Shown here one piece after another: positions 52,869-62,145 of a stretch of 64,000 nucleotides of DNA. The notes beneath the pieces were generated by a model. The model searched no databases and was not told the DNA's origin. It saw only the letters and a list, made by a program, of their open reading frames with translations. Origin of the DNA: Thiodiazotropha sp040507225 (GTDB lineage Bacteria > Pseudomonadota > Gammaproteobacteria > Chromatiales > Chromatiaceae). The translations under genes were made by a program, and so were the position numbers. The DNA is taken from contig JBEVVG010000001.1 in the NCBI GenBank assembly GCA_040507225.1, positions 744,001 through 808,000 on the forward strand. Reading direction: 5' to 3'. Positions within the stretch are counted from its first letter, which is position 1. The number at the start of each line of letters is the position of its first letter.

Positions 52869-53939
52869 ATGAAACATTCAACCACCCATGGGGCTGATAG
52901 CGCTCAGCCACACCGACGGATGAACGGTCTGCTGCTGATCGGCCTGTTGCTGATTTGTGTAGATGCAGCGGGCTACGAATTCGAACCGCTCGCAGACCGC
53001 TATATCATCCCCGGCTACCGGCAACTGGTGACAGCGACTGAAGCACTGAATCTGTCAGCACAGCACTATTGTGTCCGGCAAGACGCCGCGCATCTGGCCA
53101 GTCTCCGGGAGAACTTCCGCAATGCGTTCCTCGCCTGGCAGGGTATACAACCGATCCGCTTTGGACCTGTGCAGTATCTGAATCGGGATTTCCGCTTTCA
53201 GCTGTGGCCGGACAAGCGCGATTCAGTGACCCGGCACCTGGGACAGTTGCTGGACGACCCGCAACTGACTTCGGCGGAATTCGACATTACCGCCAAGAGC
53301 GTCGCTGTACAGGGATTCAGCGCCCTGGAACAGCTGCTGTTTTCACAACAACCGCTGGATGAGCCGGGTTGCCGATTGATGCCTGTCATTGCGGCGAATC
53401 TCAACCACATGGCCACCGCCACGTTGAAGGACTGGCTGGAGGGTGATGAACCCTACTTCAAGTACTTCATAGAGCCCGGCCCGGACAACCCCATGTTCGA
53501 GTCAGACCGGGAACTGGCCGGCCAACTGTTGAACAGCCTGTACAGTCAGTTGGAGATCATGCTCACGCAGAAACTCGATCGACCCCTGGGGGAAGGGATC
53601 GATAAGGCACGCGGAAGCCGAGCGGAGGGTTGGCGCAGCGATACTTCCCTGGCGGCCCTGGATCACAATCTGGATGCCCTGCAGAGGATCATCACGCTGG
53701 TCCTCGGCCACAAGCTGAATGCAGATCTGCAGCGACGCATCCGGCAGCAGTTTGAATCCAGCCGTTCGTTGCGCCGAAACATCGACCTCCCCCTTCATCG
53801 GGCGGTGGATGACCCCAGTCAGCGGGTCCGGGTGCTGGCTTATCGACAGGCCCTCTCCGAATTGAAGCGCCTGGTCACTGCTGAAATGGCCAATGCACTG
53901 GATTTATCACTGGGTTTCAACAGTCTGGATGGAGATTGA
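52869..53939 (+). CDS. second imelysin-family protein, with altered GxHxxE motif
   Basis: 356 residues; start may be ATG 52869 or the ATG at 52920 before the hydrophobic NGLLLIGLLLICVDAAGY signal. The motif equivalent to GxHxxE reads GFSALE, so the His is replaced by Ser, which should change metal binding. Imelysin-type helical fold otherwise (FRNAFLAWQGIQPIRFGPVQYLNR). Lies in the same operon as the intact imelysin. Confidence 0.88.
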   Translation: MKHSTTHGADSAQPHRRMNGLLLIGLLLICVDAAGYEFEPLADRYIIPGYRQLVTATEALNLSAQHYCVRQDAAHLASLRENFRNAFLAWQGIQPIRFGPVQYLNRDFRFQLWPDKRDSVTRHLGQLLDDPQLTSAEFDITAKSVAVQGFSALEQLLFSQQPLDEPGCRLMPVIAANLNHMATATLKDWLEGDEPYFKYFIEPGPDNPMFESDRELAGQLLNSLYSQLEIMLTQKLDRPLGEGIDKARGSRAEGWRSDTSLAALDHNLDALQRIITLVLGHKLNADLQRRIRQQFESSRSLRRNIDLPLHRAVDDPSQRVRVLAYRQALSELKRLVTAEMANALDLSLGFNSLDGD

Positions 53940-53941
53940 AG

Positions 53942-55054
53942 ATGCAGCGCAGAACCTTTCTGGGACTCACTCTGGGACTCCTCGCCTGGGGCCCCGGGGC
54001 AACCCTCGGCAGGCCCGGCCAGGACCGTTTTCTCAGTTGCAACAGCAATCGCGACGGCCGTCACTTCGTCAGCCTGTTCGAAGCCGACGGGAAAGTGGTT
54101 TTCGAACTGCCCCTGCCCCTGCGGGGGCATGGCGCCACGCTTTCGGATGACGCAAAAACCGCTGCGGTGTTCTCGCGTCGTCCCGGCGATCTCTGCTGGA
54201 TCGTCGATCTCGACCAGGGCAAAATCGTGCATCAGATCAAAGCACCGCTCCACACCCATTACTACGGTCACGGAATCTACAGCAAAGATGGCCGGAGTCT
54301 GATGTGTTGTGAAAACCGTTTTGCAACCGGAGACGGTGTGATCGGGATTTACGATGCTACCGACGCCTACCGGCGTATCGGCGAATTCCCTGCTCACGGC
54401 ATCGGACCTCATGAGATCCGTCGTTCACCTGACGGGCAGACACTGATCCTGGCCAACGGAGGGATTCGCACCCATCCGGACCTGCCAAGGCGTAAACTGA
54501 ACCTGTCCGACATGCGTCCCAACCTGAGCTACCTGAACAGCGACCGGGGCACGCTCCTGGAGCAGGTGACGCCCCCGCAAGCCTGGCAGCAGCTCAGCAT
54601 TCGCCATCTGGCCGTGGCCGATGATGGCCTGGTCGCCATCGCCATGCAATACCAGGGGGGTCCCCAAGAGACGCCGCCGCTGATCGGGCTGCACCGGCGC
54701 GGCCAACCGCTGCAACTGCTGAGCGCCCCGCAGAAAGTCCAGCAACGCCTCAACAACTACTGCGGCAGCGTCTCCTTTTCATCGGACGGCGCCCGGTTTG
54801 CGGTTTCCGCACCCCGCGGCGGCCTGGTCACCGTCTGGTCGAGAAACGGTGACTACCTGGGCCAGCATGACCAGGCGGATGCCTGCGGCCTGGCCCCGCT
54901 GGAGAACGGATTCCTGGTCAGTGACGGACTGGGTACCCTGCAGCAGATCGGTGCACACAGCGATTCCCGGGTGGTTCTCCCGGCTGCTCAGACCCAGTGG
55001 GACAATCACCTGCTGCCCTGTACCACGATCAGTGGAACCAGCATCTCGTCCTGA
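53942..55054 (+). CDS. DUF1513 beta-propeller-like periplasmic protein
   Basis: 370 residues from ATG 53942 with GGAG upstream. Tat-like signal (QRRTFLGLTLGLLAWGPGA), then WD-type blades (HGATLSDDAKTAAVFSRRPGD; HGIGPHEIRRSPDGQTLILANGG). DUF1513 proteins usually close imelysin/DHOR iron operons, as here. The 3' end overlaps the convergent phosphodiesterase gene by 49 bases; the WDNHL ending is conserved in the family, supporting this stop. Confidence 0.9.
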   Translation: MQRRTFLGLTLGLLAWGPGATLGRPGQDRFLSCNSNRDGRHFVSLFEADGKVVFELPLPLRGHGATLSDDAKTAAVFSRRPGDLCWIVDLDQGKIVHQIKAPLHTHYYGHGIYSKDGRSLMCCENRFATGDGVIGIYDATDAYRRIGEFPAHGIGPHEIRRSPDGQTLILANGGIRTHPDLPRRKLNLSDMRPNLSYLNSDRGTLLEQVTPPQAWQQLSIRHLAVADDGLVAIAMQYQGGPQETPPLIGLHRRGQPLQLLSAPQKVQQRLNNYCGSVSFSSDGARFAVSAPRGGLVTVWSRNGDYLGQHDQADACGLAPLENGFLVSDGLGTLQQIGAHSDSRVVLPAAQTQWDNHLLPCTTISGTSISS

Positions 55055-56169
55055 CTCACGCCTCCGTGTACACCAACCAGTTCAAACCGCCTTTCCTGGG
55101 CCAACCAGTCTCTGAAGGAGTAATGGTGTTTGAGGATCAGAACCCGGTCACCGATGCGCCGGGCCAGTTCCGGATGGGGTTCGCCCAGACCAAACCAGCC
55201 TGCATCCATGAGTGTCTGTGAAGGCACGGATTCCATGACCTGTGAAAGGTGCCGCTCCAGGTAACCGTCAAACGCAGCTTCACACCCGGGGCGCAGGTAG
55301 GCATAGGCCGAACGGGGTTCACCGCACAATGGCAGGGCCAGATACTGCGAAAGTTGCGGATGGGCATCCAGGCTCAAGCGGTCCCCGCTGCGGGTATCGA
55401 TCTGGCCATGATCCGCGGTGACCAAAAGCAGCGCGTCGCGGGTACGGGCCGCCTCGGAGAGTTCCGCGAACACCCGGTCCAGCTCGAGCAGATGTTCCAC
55501 CGCCTGCTCGCTGGCGATCCCTTCCCGATGGCCGATCGCATCCAGTTCAGGCCAGTAGGCAAACAGGTATCCCGGTATTTCCTCACGCATGGACCGGAGC
55601 AATTGATCACGCAGATCATCAAGTCCCCGGTAGCTCGATAACCGCGCGGTGCCGAGATGGGCCCGGTTGAAATCGGATTGTGCAATGGTGTGAGGCGAGA
55701 GGACTCTGGCCGGCCGGGCTATGCGTTCGCTGAAGGGACGGTTGCCGAGCAGTTTTGCCACATCGATGCCGGACTGTGCATAACCCACACCCCCGTATCT
55801 GGGTCGTCCCGGCAATACCGCCAGACAGGCTCCCAGTTCCCTGAAATGGATAAACCAGCCGGTCAAACCGTGCTGCTGGGGGGCGTCACCGGTGAGGAAG
55901 GTGGTGACCGCGGACGCCGTGGTCGGCGGGTAAACAGAGGTCATTCGCTCGCGCAGTGCGGCATTCAGATGCACCGCTTGCGGCTGCTGCCTGAGCATCT
56001 GCCATCCCAGCCCGTCGATCACCCACAGGATCACCTGTCGATAGCCTTCGACCTCGGCCACCGGCAGATGTCTGAGTGGCGGGTAGACGTGAGCCTCGCC
56101 ACCCAGTCCCTGCTGTAGCGAGGCCATCAGGTTGACGATACTGCCGCCGTGGTAGTCAGGTTTCTGCAT
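55006..56169 (-). CDS. alkaline-phosphatase superfamily protein (phosphodiesterase/nucleotide pyrophosphatase type)
   Basis: 387 residues. Metal-site motifs: VILWVIDGLGWQML at the N-terminus, SVYPPTTASAVTTFLTG with the nucleophile Thr, ELDAIGHREG and VTADHGQIDTR. No signal peptide is evident. Substrate unknown. Convergent with the iron operon. Confidence 0.9.
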   Translation of the reverse strand: MQKPDYHGGSIVNLMASLQQGLGGEAHVYPPLRHLPVAEVEGYRQVILWVIDGLGWQMLRQQPQAVHLNAALRERMTSVYPPTTASAVTTFLTGDAPQQHGLTGWFIHFRELGACLAVLPGRPRYGGVGYAQSGIDVAKLLGNRPFSERIARPARVLSPHTIAQSDFNRAHLGTARLSSYRGLDDLRDQLLRSMREEIPGYLFAYWPELDAIGHREGIASEQAVEHLLELDRVFAELSEAARTRDALLLVTADHGQIDTRSGDRLSLDAHPQLSQYLALPLCGEPRSAYAYLRPGCEAAFDGYLERHLSQVMESVPSQTLMDAGWFGLGEPHPELARRIGDRVLILKHHYSFRDWLAQERRFELVGVHGGVSQDEMLVPLIVVQGSR

Positions 56170-56386
56170 AGTGTGATTTTAACCCGATTCGCCCCGTTGG
56201 TGGACTTGATACCTTCGCCTCGGGCAGAGTGGTCCGTATCGCCCTTTATCACGCTGCGTGATTCCCGGAGACTTTGCTATGATTAGACGCGACCCGGCCC
56301 GGGTGTAGACCGGGTGCTTGTAACCGCATGGCCATGAGACCGATGATTTCGCTTCCAGACTCTCACAACAGCAGTGCATTTCCACG

Positions 56387-57853
56387 ATGAGCGCCGATCA
56401 AGATCCTCCGCACAACGCCGATGAGGCGACCCGCCTGGCCGATACCAGCCTGCCCCGCGCGACCACGGATAGCAGCTCCCGGCCCATCACCAGCCCGTCC
56501 ACCAGCGGCACCGCCACCACCACCTTCGAAACCATCAGCGCCGAACCCTACAAAAGCGTCAGCGTCGGCTCCGTGCTGAACAACCGATTCGTACTGGAGC
56601 AGCTGCTGGGCCGTGGCGGCATGGGCGTGGTCTACAAGGCCCGGGACATGCGCAAGGTAGAGGCCATGGATCGCGACCCGTATATCGCGGTCAAGGTGCT
56701 CTCCAAGGACTTCCAGGCCAACCCGGACTCGTTCATTGCATTGCAGCGCGAGAGCAAGAAGGCACAGTTACTGGCCCACCCGAACATCGTTACCGTATAC
56801 GATTTCGACCGCGACGGATCCAACGTCTTCATGACCATGGAACTGCTCGAGGGCGAACCCCTGGACCAGTTGATCAAACGCCTGCGTCCCGCCACCCTGC
56901 CCCAACCCCAGGCGATCGCGATCATCGAACAGATGAGCCGCGCCCTGGCCTATGCTCACTCGGAAAAGATCGTCCATTCCGACTTCAAACCCGGCAACGT
57001 GTTCCTCACCTCCAAGAGTGTGGTGAAGGTCGTCGATTTCGGCATCGCCCGGGCCGCCAAATCCGCCGACCGGATCGTCGATGACGCCACCGTGTTCGAC
57101 CCGGGATCACTAGGTGCCCTGACCCCCACCTATGCCAGCTGTGAGATGCTGGAACAACAGGATCCGGATCCCCGCGACGATGTGTATGGTCTGGCCGTGG
57201 TCGCCTACGAACTGCTGGTGGGCAAACATCCTTTCGAACGCAAACCGGCCACCTATGCCCGTGACCTGGGTATGAAGGCCGAAAAACCCAAGGATGTGAG
57301 CAAGGAGATTTGGGCAGCCATCTCCCACGGTCTGGAATTCGAACGTGAAAAACGCACCCCGGACGCCACCCAGTTCATCCGCGAAATGTCAGGCCCCCGC
57401 AGCGGACGTGGCTCGACCCGGCCCAAATGGTGGTTACCGGCCGGTATTGCTGCCGGGGTGCTGTTGCTGAGTCTGGCGGGATGGCTGATTGTTGACGTGC
57501 AGAATGGCAATCAGGCCCCGCCAGTGATCCTGGAAGACACGGCCAGCCTGGGCAGTGACCTGCGCGACCGGGTACAAAGCCTGCTCGAGGTGGCGGAAGT
57601 CCATGAACTGGTCGGGCGTGACATCGATCCGCCCGGAAGCAGCGCCTATGACGCCTACCAACAGGTACTCGCACTGCACCCGAACAACCGGGAAGCCCAT
57701 GAAGGTCTGCAGCGCCTCGGGGATCATCTGGCCGGAGTGATTCGGGAACAGGTCCAATCCGGGGATACCCAGGATGCCTCACAGCTGCTGCAGAAGGCAT
57801 TGCAGAAACTGCCCGACAACCCGTCTCTGATTGATCTTCAGGATGAGTTTTGA
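56387..57853 (+). CDS. PknB-type Ser/Thr protein kinase with membrane helix and TPR-like C-terminus
   Basis: 488 residues. A disordered Ser/Thr-rich N-terminus (about 65 residues), then a kinase domain: LLGRGGMGVVYKARD, catalytic lysine in YIAVKVLSKDF, catalytic loop HSDFKPGN (HSD in place of HRD) and VDFGIARA. One membrane helix (WWLPAGIAAGVLLLSLAGWLIV) is followed by a periplasmic or extracytoplasmic part with TPR-like repeats (AYDAYQQVLALHPNNREAHEGLQRLGDHL). Targets unknown. Confidence 0.93.
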   Translation: MSADQDPPHNADEATRLADTSLPRATTDSSSRPITSPSTSGTATTTFETISAEPYKSVSVGSVLNNRFVLEQLLGRGGMGVVYKARDMRKVEAMDRDPYIAVKVLSKDFQANPDSFIALQRESKKAQLLAHPNIVTVYDFDRDGSNVFMTMELLEGEPLDQLIKRLRPATLPQPQAIAIIEQMSRALAYAHSEKIVHSDFKPGNVFLTSKSVVKVVDFGIARAAKSADRIVDDATVFDPGSLGALTPTYASCEMLEQQDPDPRDDVYGLAVVAYELLVGKHPFERKPATYARDLGMKAEKPKDVSKEIWAAISHGLEFEREKRTPDATQFIREMSGPRSGRGSTRPKWWLPAGIAAGVLLLSLAGWLIVDVQNGNQAPPVILEDTASLGSDLRDRVQSLLEVAEVHELVGRDIDPPGSSAYDAYQQVLALHPNNREAHEGLQRLGDHLAGVIREQVQSGDTQDASQLLQKALQKLPDNPSLIDLQDEF

Positions 57854-58086
57854 TCTGCGAGAACAGTGTCCTGTTCTGCAACTGACAGGTCTGCTCACCC
57901 TTTGAGCACACAGTCGGCCGGCGAGTGCGCTGGGCGAGTCTGCTGGGTTGTCCACGGAGAGGCCCGGCACTGATACGCAACGTCGTGTTTTCGCGTCCTG
58001 GACAAAATGGGTACCATAGCCCACCCAGCACAGGTATGCGATCCGATATCCCGAGACTCAGAGTACAGACCACGAGGCAACACAAG

Positions 58087-58620
58087 GTGAGAAATTCACT
58101 CCAGGATCAACTGCTCAAGGCCGGACTTGTCGACAAGAACAAGGCCCAGCAAGTCAGCAAAGAGCGGCGTAAAAAGGCGCGCCAGCAGCAGAGCGGAAAA
58201 GATTCGGCCGCCACTGATGAAGATCGTCAGCGGCAGAACGAGAAGGCAACGCGGGACCGTGAACTCAATCAAAAACGCAATGAAGCCCGCAGACAACGTG
58301 AGATTGCCGCACAAATCACCCAGCTCGTCACCCGACACCGCCTCCCGCGCAGCAACAGCGATGATGACAGGCCCTTCTATTTCAACAACAAGGGCAAGGT
58401 CAAGAAGATGTATGTGTCGGAAGAGATGCATACGCAGATCACAACGAAGAAAGTCGCAATCGTCAACTGCAACGGGGTGTTCGAACTGGTCCCCGCAGAC
58501 GTCGCGGAAAAGATTCGCCAGCGCAATCCCGGCGTAGTCATCGAATTGCCGGAAGAGCAGGAGGTTTTGGAGAACGACCCCTACGCGGACTACAAGGTGC
58601 CGGACGACCTGATGTGGTAG
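58087..58620 (+). CDS. DUF2058 (YaiL-like) protein
   Basis: 177 residues from GTG 58087, the position that matches the family start (RNSLQDQLLKAGLVDKNKAQQVSKE). Highly charged N-terminal half, then FYFNNKGKVKKMYVSEEMHTQI and VIELPEEQEVLENDPYADYKVPDDLMW. E. coli YaiL is nucleoprotein-like with unknown role. Confidence 0.9.
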   Translation: MRNSLQDQLLKAGLVDKNKAQQVSKERRKKARQQQSGKDSAATDEDRQRQNEKATRDRELNQKRNEARRQREIAAQITQLVTRHRLPRSNSDDDRPFYFNNKGKVKKMYVSEEMHTQITTKKVAIVNCNGVFELVPADVAEKIRQRNPGVVIELPEEQEVLENDPYADYKVPDDLMW

Positions 58621-58631
58621 GCCGCTCAAGG

Positions 58632-59501
58632 CTAATCCGACAGGTCCCCTTCCTCTTTCCCCTGACCGTCCCTGGGGTAACTCGACTGCCAATCGCAATC
58701 TACCGCGAGGCAGCTCAGCAGGTCCGGCCAGATCTGTTCCCAACAACATCCGTGGGTGAAGTGCTCAAAGCGTAGAAACTGGAACCGGGGCTGTTCCGCG
58801 ATGGCCTGTTCGATCAGCTCAGAAGGAATATTCCCATCCTCTCCACCGGCCAGGTGATACTGCTGGATATCCTCCCTCAGGGTTGGCTGTTCACGGGGAT
58901 TCAGCGAACCGCTCAGTGCATCGTAGTGATGCAGTTTCACCCAGGCCTCGGTGTCCAGATTGCCAGCCAGGGTTACCACCTGACGGGTCTGGGCGAAGCG
59001 TTCGGCGAGGATCATCGCCAACGCGCCGCCGCCACTGAAGCCGATGAAACTCAGCGCCTCATAACCCTGTGCATCCATGACACCCCGCAATACCTCCGCC
59101 ATGCTGTCCGCCACGGTTTCGGAATAGCGGGCGGATGTCCAAAGTGCTGAATCGCAATCCGCTGCACGCCCGACACCGTGATAACAGGGTCGGCCCAGAT
59201 AGAGACTGTCGCGATCATCCAGCGCCATCAGCCGCAGCCCAAGCGGATTCCGGGGGGTCGGATCCGAAGCCACCACGACACCACCGATCCAGGGCGTTCC
59301 ATCGCCGCCGAGATAGACGTGAAGCACCCCATCCCGGCGCTTTGCCGAGTTGAAATAGACCCGATGGACAAAGCCCTTTCCCGGGATATCCCGATAACTC
59401 AGACTCAACTCACCGGCTACCCGGTCGAAGCGTTGACTCGGGCTGCTGCATGCCATCAGAAACCCCAATAGTGCAGCGCACAAAATTCGTGAATTTGTCA
59501 T
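58632..59501 (-). CDS. alpha/beta-hydrolase lipoprotein
   Basis: 289 residues. Signal with lipobox (ALLGFLMACSS). Alpha/beta-hydrolase nucleophile elbow GFSGGG, with H in HFTHGCC near the end as probable catalytic His, and a D in the AGGEDGN segment. Outer-membrane lipoprotein esterase or lipase is the likely class; substrate unknown. Convergent with DUF2058. Confidence 0.87.
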   Translation of the reverse strand: MTNSRILCAALLGFLMACSSPSQRFDRVAGELSLSYRDIPGKGFVHRVYFNSAKRRDGVLHVYLGGDGTPWIGGVVVASDPTPRNPLGLRLMALDDRDSLYLGRPCYHGVGRAADCDSALWTSARYSETVADSMAEVLRGVMDAQGYEALSFIGFSGGGALAMILAERFAQTRQVVTLAGNLDTEAWVKLHHYDALSGSLNPREQPTLREDIQQYHLAGGEDGNIPSELIEQAIAEQPRFQFLRFEHFTHGCCWEQIWPDLLSCLAVDCDWQSSYPRDGQGKEEGDLSD

Positions 59502-59584
59502 AGTGGGAATTGTAAGGCGTTTTCAGTACGAGACAATTTGTCTATTCTTCTAATCATTCATTCGAAACGATCTTGGGACAGACC

Positions 59585-62137
59585 ATGCAAGCCTTATCAG
59601 CCAAACACCGGACACACCGTTTCAATCCCCTTACCCTGATCCTGTCTACCCTGTTGACACTCAGCATTGGACTGAGCGGTTGCCAGAGCCAGGAAACCCG
59701 AGCGCCCACCCCCGACGGGGCGTCCGTAGGCGGCAATCCTGAGAAGTTCCTGATTGTCGACTGCCTGCTGCCCGGCCAGGTGCGCAAACTCGGTTCGAGC
59801 ATGACCTATGTCTCTCCGAGACGGCCGGTCAAAACCTCCGCGACAGAGTGCGAGATCCGCGGCGGCGAGTATGTCGCCTTCGACCGGGCCGACTATCGTA
59901 CCGCGCTCAACGTCTGGTTGCCGATGGCGCAACAGGGCGATCCGGAAGCGCAGAATTACGTGGGTGAAATCTACGAGAAGGGTCTCGGCATACAACCCGA
60001 CTACCAAACCGCTGCCGCCTGGTACCGCAAGGCCGCGGACCAGGGCAACTCCCGGGCCAGCATCAATCTCGGCTTCCTCTACGAGAAGGGTCTTGGAGTG
60101 GACAAGGATCTGGCCCAGGCACTCAACTGGTACCGCAAGGCCTCCGGGCTGGAGCAGGACAACCTGCAGTTCTCCTCGTCGATCGAGATCTCCAAGGCGG
60201 AACGCAACGAACTGCGTCTGCTGAAACAGGAACGGCAGCAGCAGAAGGCAGAGAGCGAACAGTTGCGTCAACAACTGAAGGATACCCAAGGTGCGCTGAC
60301 TGCCCAGCGCAAGAAACTCAACCAGGCCCAGGACCGGCTGTTGAGCCTGCGCACGCAGATCACCGAGTATCCAACCGCGACCCTGGCCTCGGCCCCGGCT
60401 GCGGACAACAGCGCCGAACTGGAACAGCTGCGTGAGCAGCTCACCCAGCAGGAAACGATCGTACAGGACCAGCAGCAGTCGATCTCTGCCCTGGAATCCC
60501 AGCTATCCACCCAGCGCAACGAAATGCAGGGCGCCCTGCAGCTTTCCGCTCAGGAAAACCTGCAACTCCAGGAAGCCCTGCAGCAGCAGAGCGGAGAGAT
60601 TGCCAAACTGAAGAAAAAATATGATCAGGCCCAGGCGGAACTGGTGGCCGCCAACCAGGTCCTGGAAACCCAGCAACCCAGGCTCGCAGACCAGCGCAGT
60701 CAGCTCGAGGCGACCCAGAAATCCCTGATCGAGGCCACCAACAAAGCGATCACCCTGGAACAGGAGGTGGCGCGCCTGAGCGAGGCCCAGCGGAACAATC
60801 CGCAACGCGACCTGCAGCAGACCCGCCTCAACAAGGCGCAAAAGGAACTGGTGGCCACCAAGACCCTGGCTGCGCGCAAGGAGCAGGAGCTGAAACGGCT
60901 CAGGTCCGCCGAACAGCAGTACCTGGATGAGATTCAGAAACAGCAGATCAAGATCGACCGGTACCAGGCCGAGGCGCTACGCTACCGCACCCAGTTGACG
61001 GATCTGCGCAGCCAGCGTCAGACCGCAGCACTGAGCGGCCCCAGCATCGAAATCATCGATCCTCCGGTCGCTCTGACCCGCGGCATGCCGAGCATCCGCC
61101 TCAGGTCCGCGGCGCGTGAACGCATCATCACCGGCAAGGTGGTGGCGCCCGCCGGCCTGGTCTCTTTCACCGTCAACGACAACAGCCTGAAACCCGATCC
61201 ACTGGGTATCTTCACCACCCGTGTCGCGGTGGAGGATGAGCAGACCCCGGTGCGCATGGTTGCGGTGGACAAGCAGGGCCAATCCACCAGCCTGGAATTC
61301 CTGCTGATTCCCAAGATGCGTTATGCCGGCCAGTCCAGCACCCTGGAGGAGCAACCCCAGTCCGAGGCTCCCAGACGTCTCGCGCCGCGGGTCAATTTCG
61401 GAAAATTCTATGCTTTGGTCATCGGTAACAACCAGTATCAGAATTTCCCCAACCTGGTGACCGCCAGTTTTGACGCCCAGGAGACCGCGGAGATTCTGCG
61501 CGACAAGTACGGCTTCAAAACCACGGTTCTGATGGATGCCACCCGCTACGACATGCTTTCGGCATTGAACCGGATGCGCGAAGAGCTGACCGAGAACGAT
61601 AACCTGTTGATCTACTACGCGGGTCACGGGGAGTTGGACCGGGTCAATCTGCGCGGATACTGGTTACCGGTGGATGCGGAGCCAAACAGCACCGCGAACT
61701 GGATTTCCAACATCGCCATCACCGACATACTCAATGCGATGTCCGCCAAACACATCCTGGTGGTGGCCGACTCCTGCTATTCCGGCGCCCTGACCCGCTC
61801 GTCGATGGCCCGGCTGGACTCGGGCATGTCCACGGATGCCAAGGCCAAGTGGCTCAAGGTGATGGCCAAAACGCGCTCCAGAACCGTGCTCACATCCGGC
61901 GGACTCAAGCCGGTGCTGGACCAGGGAGGTGGAAAACATTCGGTTTTTGCAAGATTCTTCCTAAAGTCTTTGCAGGACAATGACGATATTCTGGAAGCGT
62001 ACAGTCTGTTTCGGGGTTTAGCCAAAGAAGTTCAGAAGACCGCTTCCAGATTCGGCATTGATCAGATACCGGAATATGCGCCGATCAAACACGGAGGGCA
62101 CGAAGCGGGAGAGTTCTTCTTCATTCCTCAGGGTTAA
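59585..62137 (+). CDS. caspase-like (peptidase C14) protein with Sel1 repeats and coiled coil
   Basis: 850 residues from ATG 59585. Signal or lipobox region (LTLSIGLSGCQ), two Sel1-type repeats (AQNYVGEIYEKGLGIQPDYQ; ASINLGFLYEKGLGVDKDLA), a long Gln/Glu coiled coil (about residues 200-480), and a C-terminal caspase domain with catalytic His in YYAGHGELDR and Cys in VVADSCYSGAL. Predicted lipid-anchored periplasmic or surface protease, or scaffold. Neighbouring kinase and autotransporter may act with it; this is inference. Confidence 0.92.
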   Translation: MQALSAKHRTHRFNPLTLILSTLLTLSIGLSGCQSQETRAPTPDGASVGGNPEKFLIVDCLLPGQVRKLGSSMTYVSPRRPVKTSATECEIRGGEYVAFDRADYRTALNVWLPMAQQGDPEAQNYVGEIYEKGLGIQPDYQTAAAWYRKAADQGNSRASINLGFLYEKGLGVDKDLAQALNWYRKASGLEQDNLQFSSSIEISKAERNELRLLKQERQQQKAESEQLRQQLKDTQGALTAQRKKLNQAQDRLLSLRTQITEYPTATLASAPAADNSAELEQLREQLTQQETIVQDQQQSISALESQLSTQRNEMQGALQLSAQENLQLQEALQQQSGEIAKLKKKYDQAQAELVAANQVLETQQPRLADQRSQLEATQKSLIEATNKAITLEQEVARLSEAQRNNPQRDLQQTRLNKAQKELVATKTLAARKEQELKRLRSAEQQYLDEIQKQQIKIDRYQAEALRYRTQLTDLRSQRQTAALSGPSIEIIDPPVALTRGMPSIRLRSAARERIITGKVVAPAGLVSFTVNDNSLKPDPLGIFTTRVAVEDEQTPVRMVAVDKQGQSTSLEFLLIPKMRYAGQSSTLEEQPQSEAPRRLAPRVNFGKFYALVIGNNQYQNFPNLVTASFDAQETAEILRDKYGFKTTVLMDATRYDMLSALNRMREELTENDNLLIYYAGHGELDRVNLRGYWLPVDAEPNSTANWISNIAITDILNAMSAKHILVVADSCYSGALTRSSMARLDSGMSTDAKAKWLKVMAKTRSRTVLTSGGLKPVLDQGGGKHSVFARFFLKSLQDNDDILEAYSLFRGLAKEVQKTASRFGIDQIPEYAPIKHGGHEAGEFFFIPQG

Positions 62138-62145
62138 GGAGTAAC

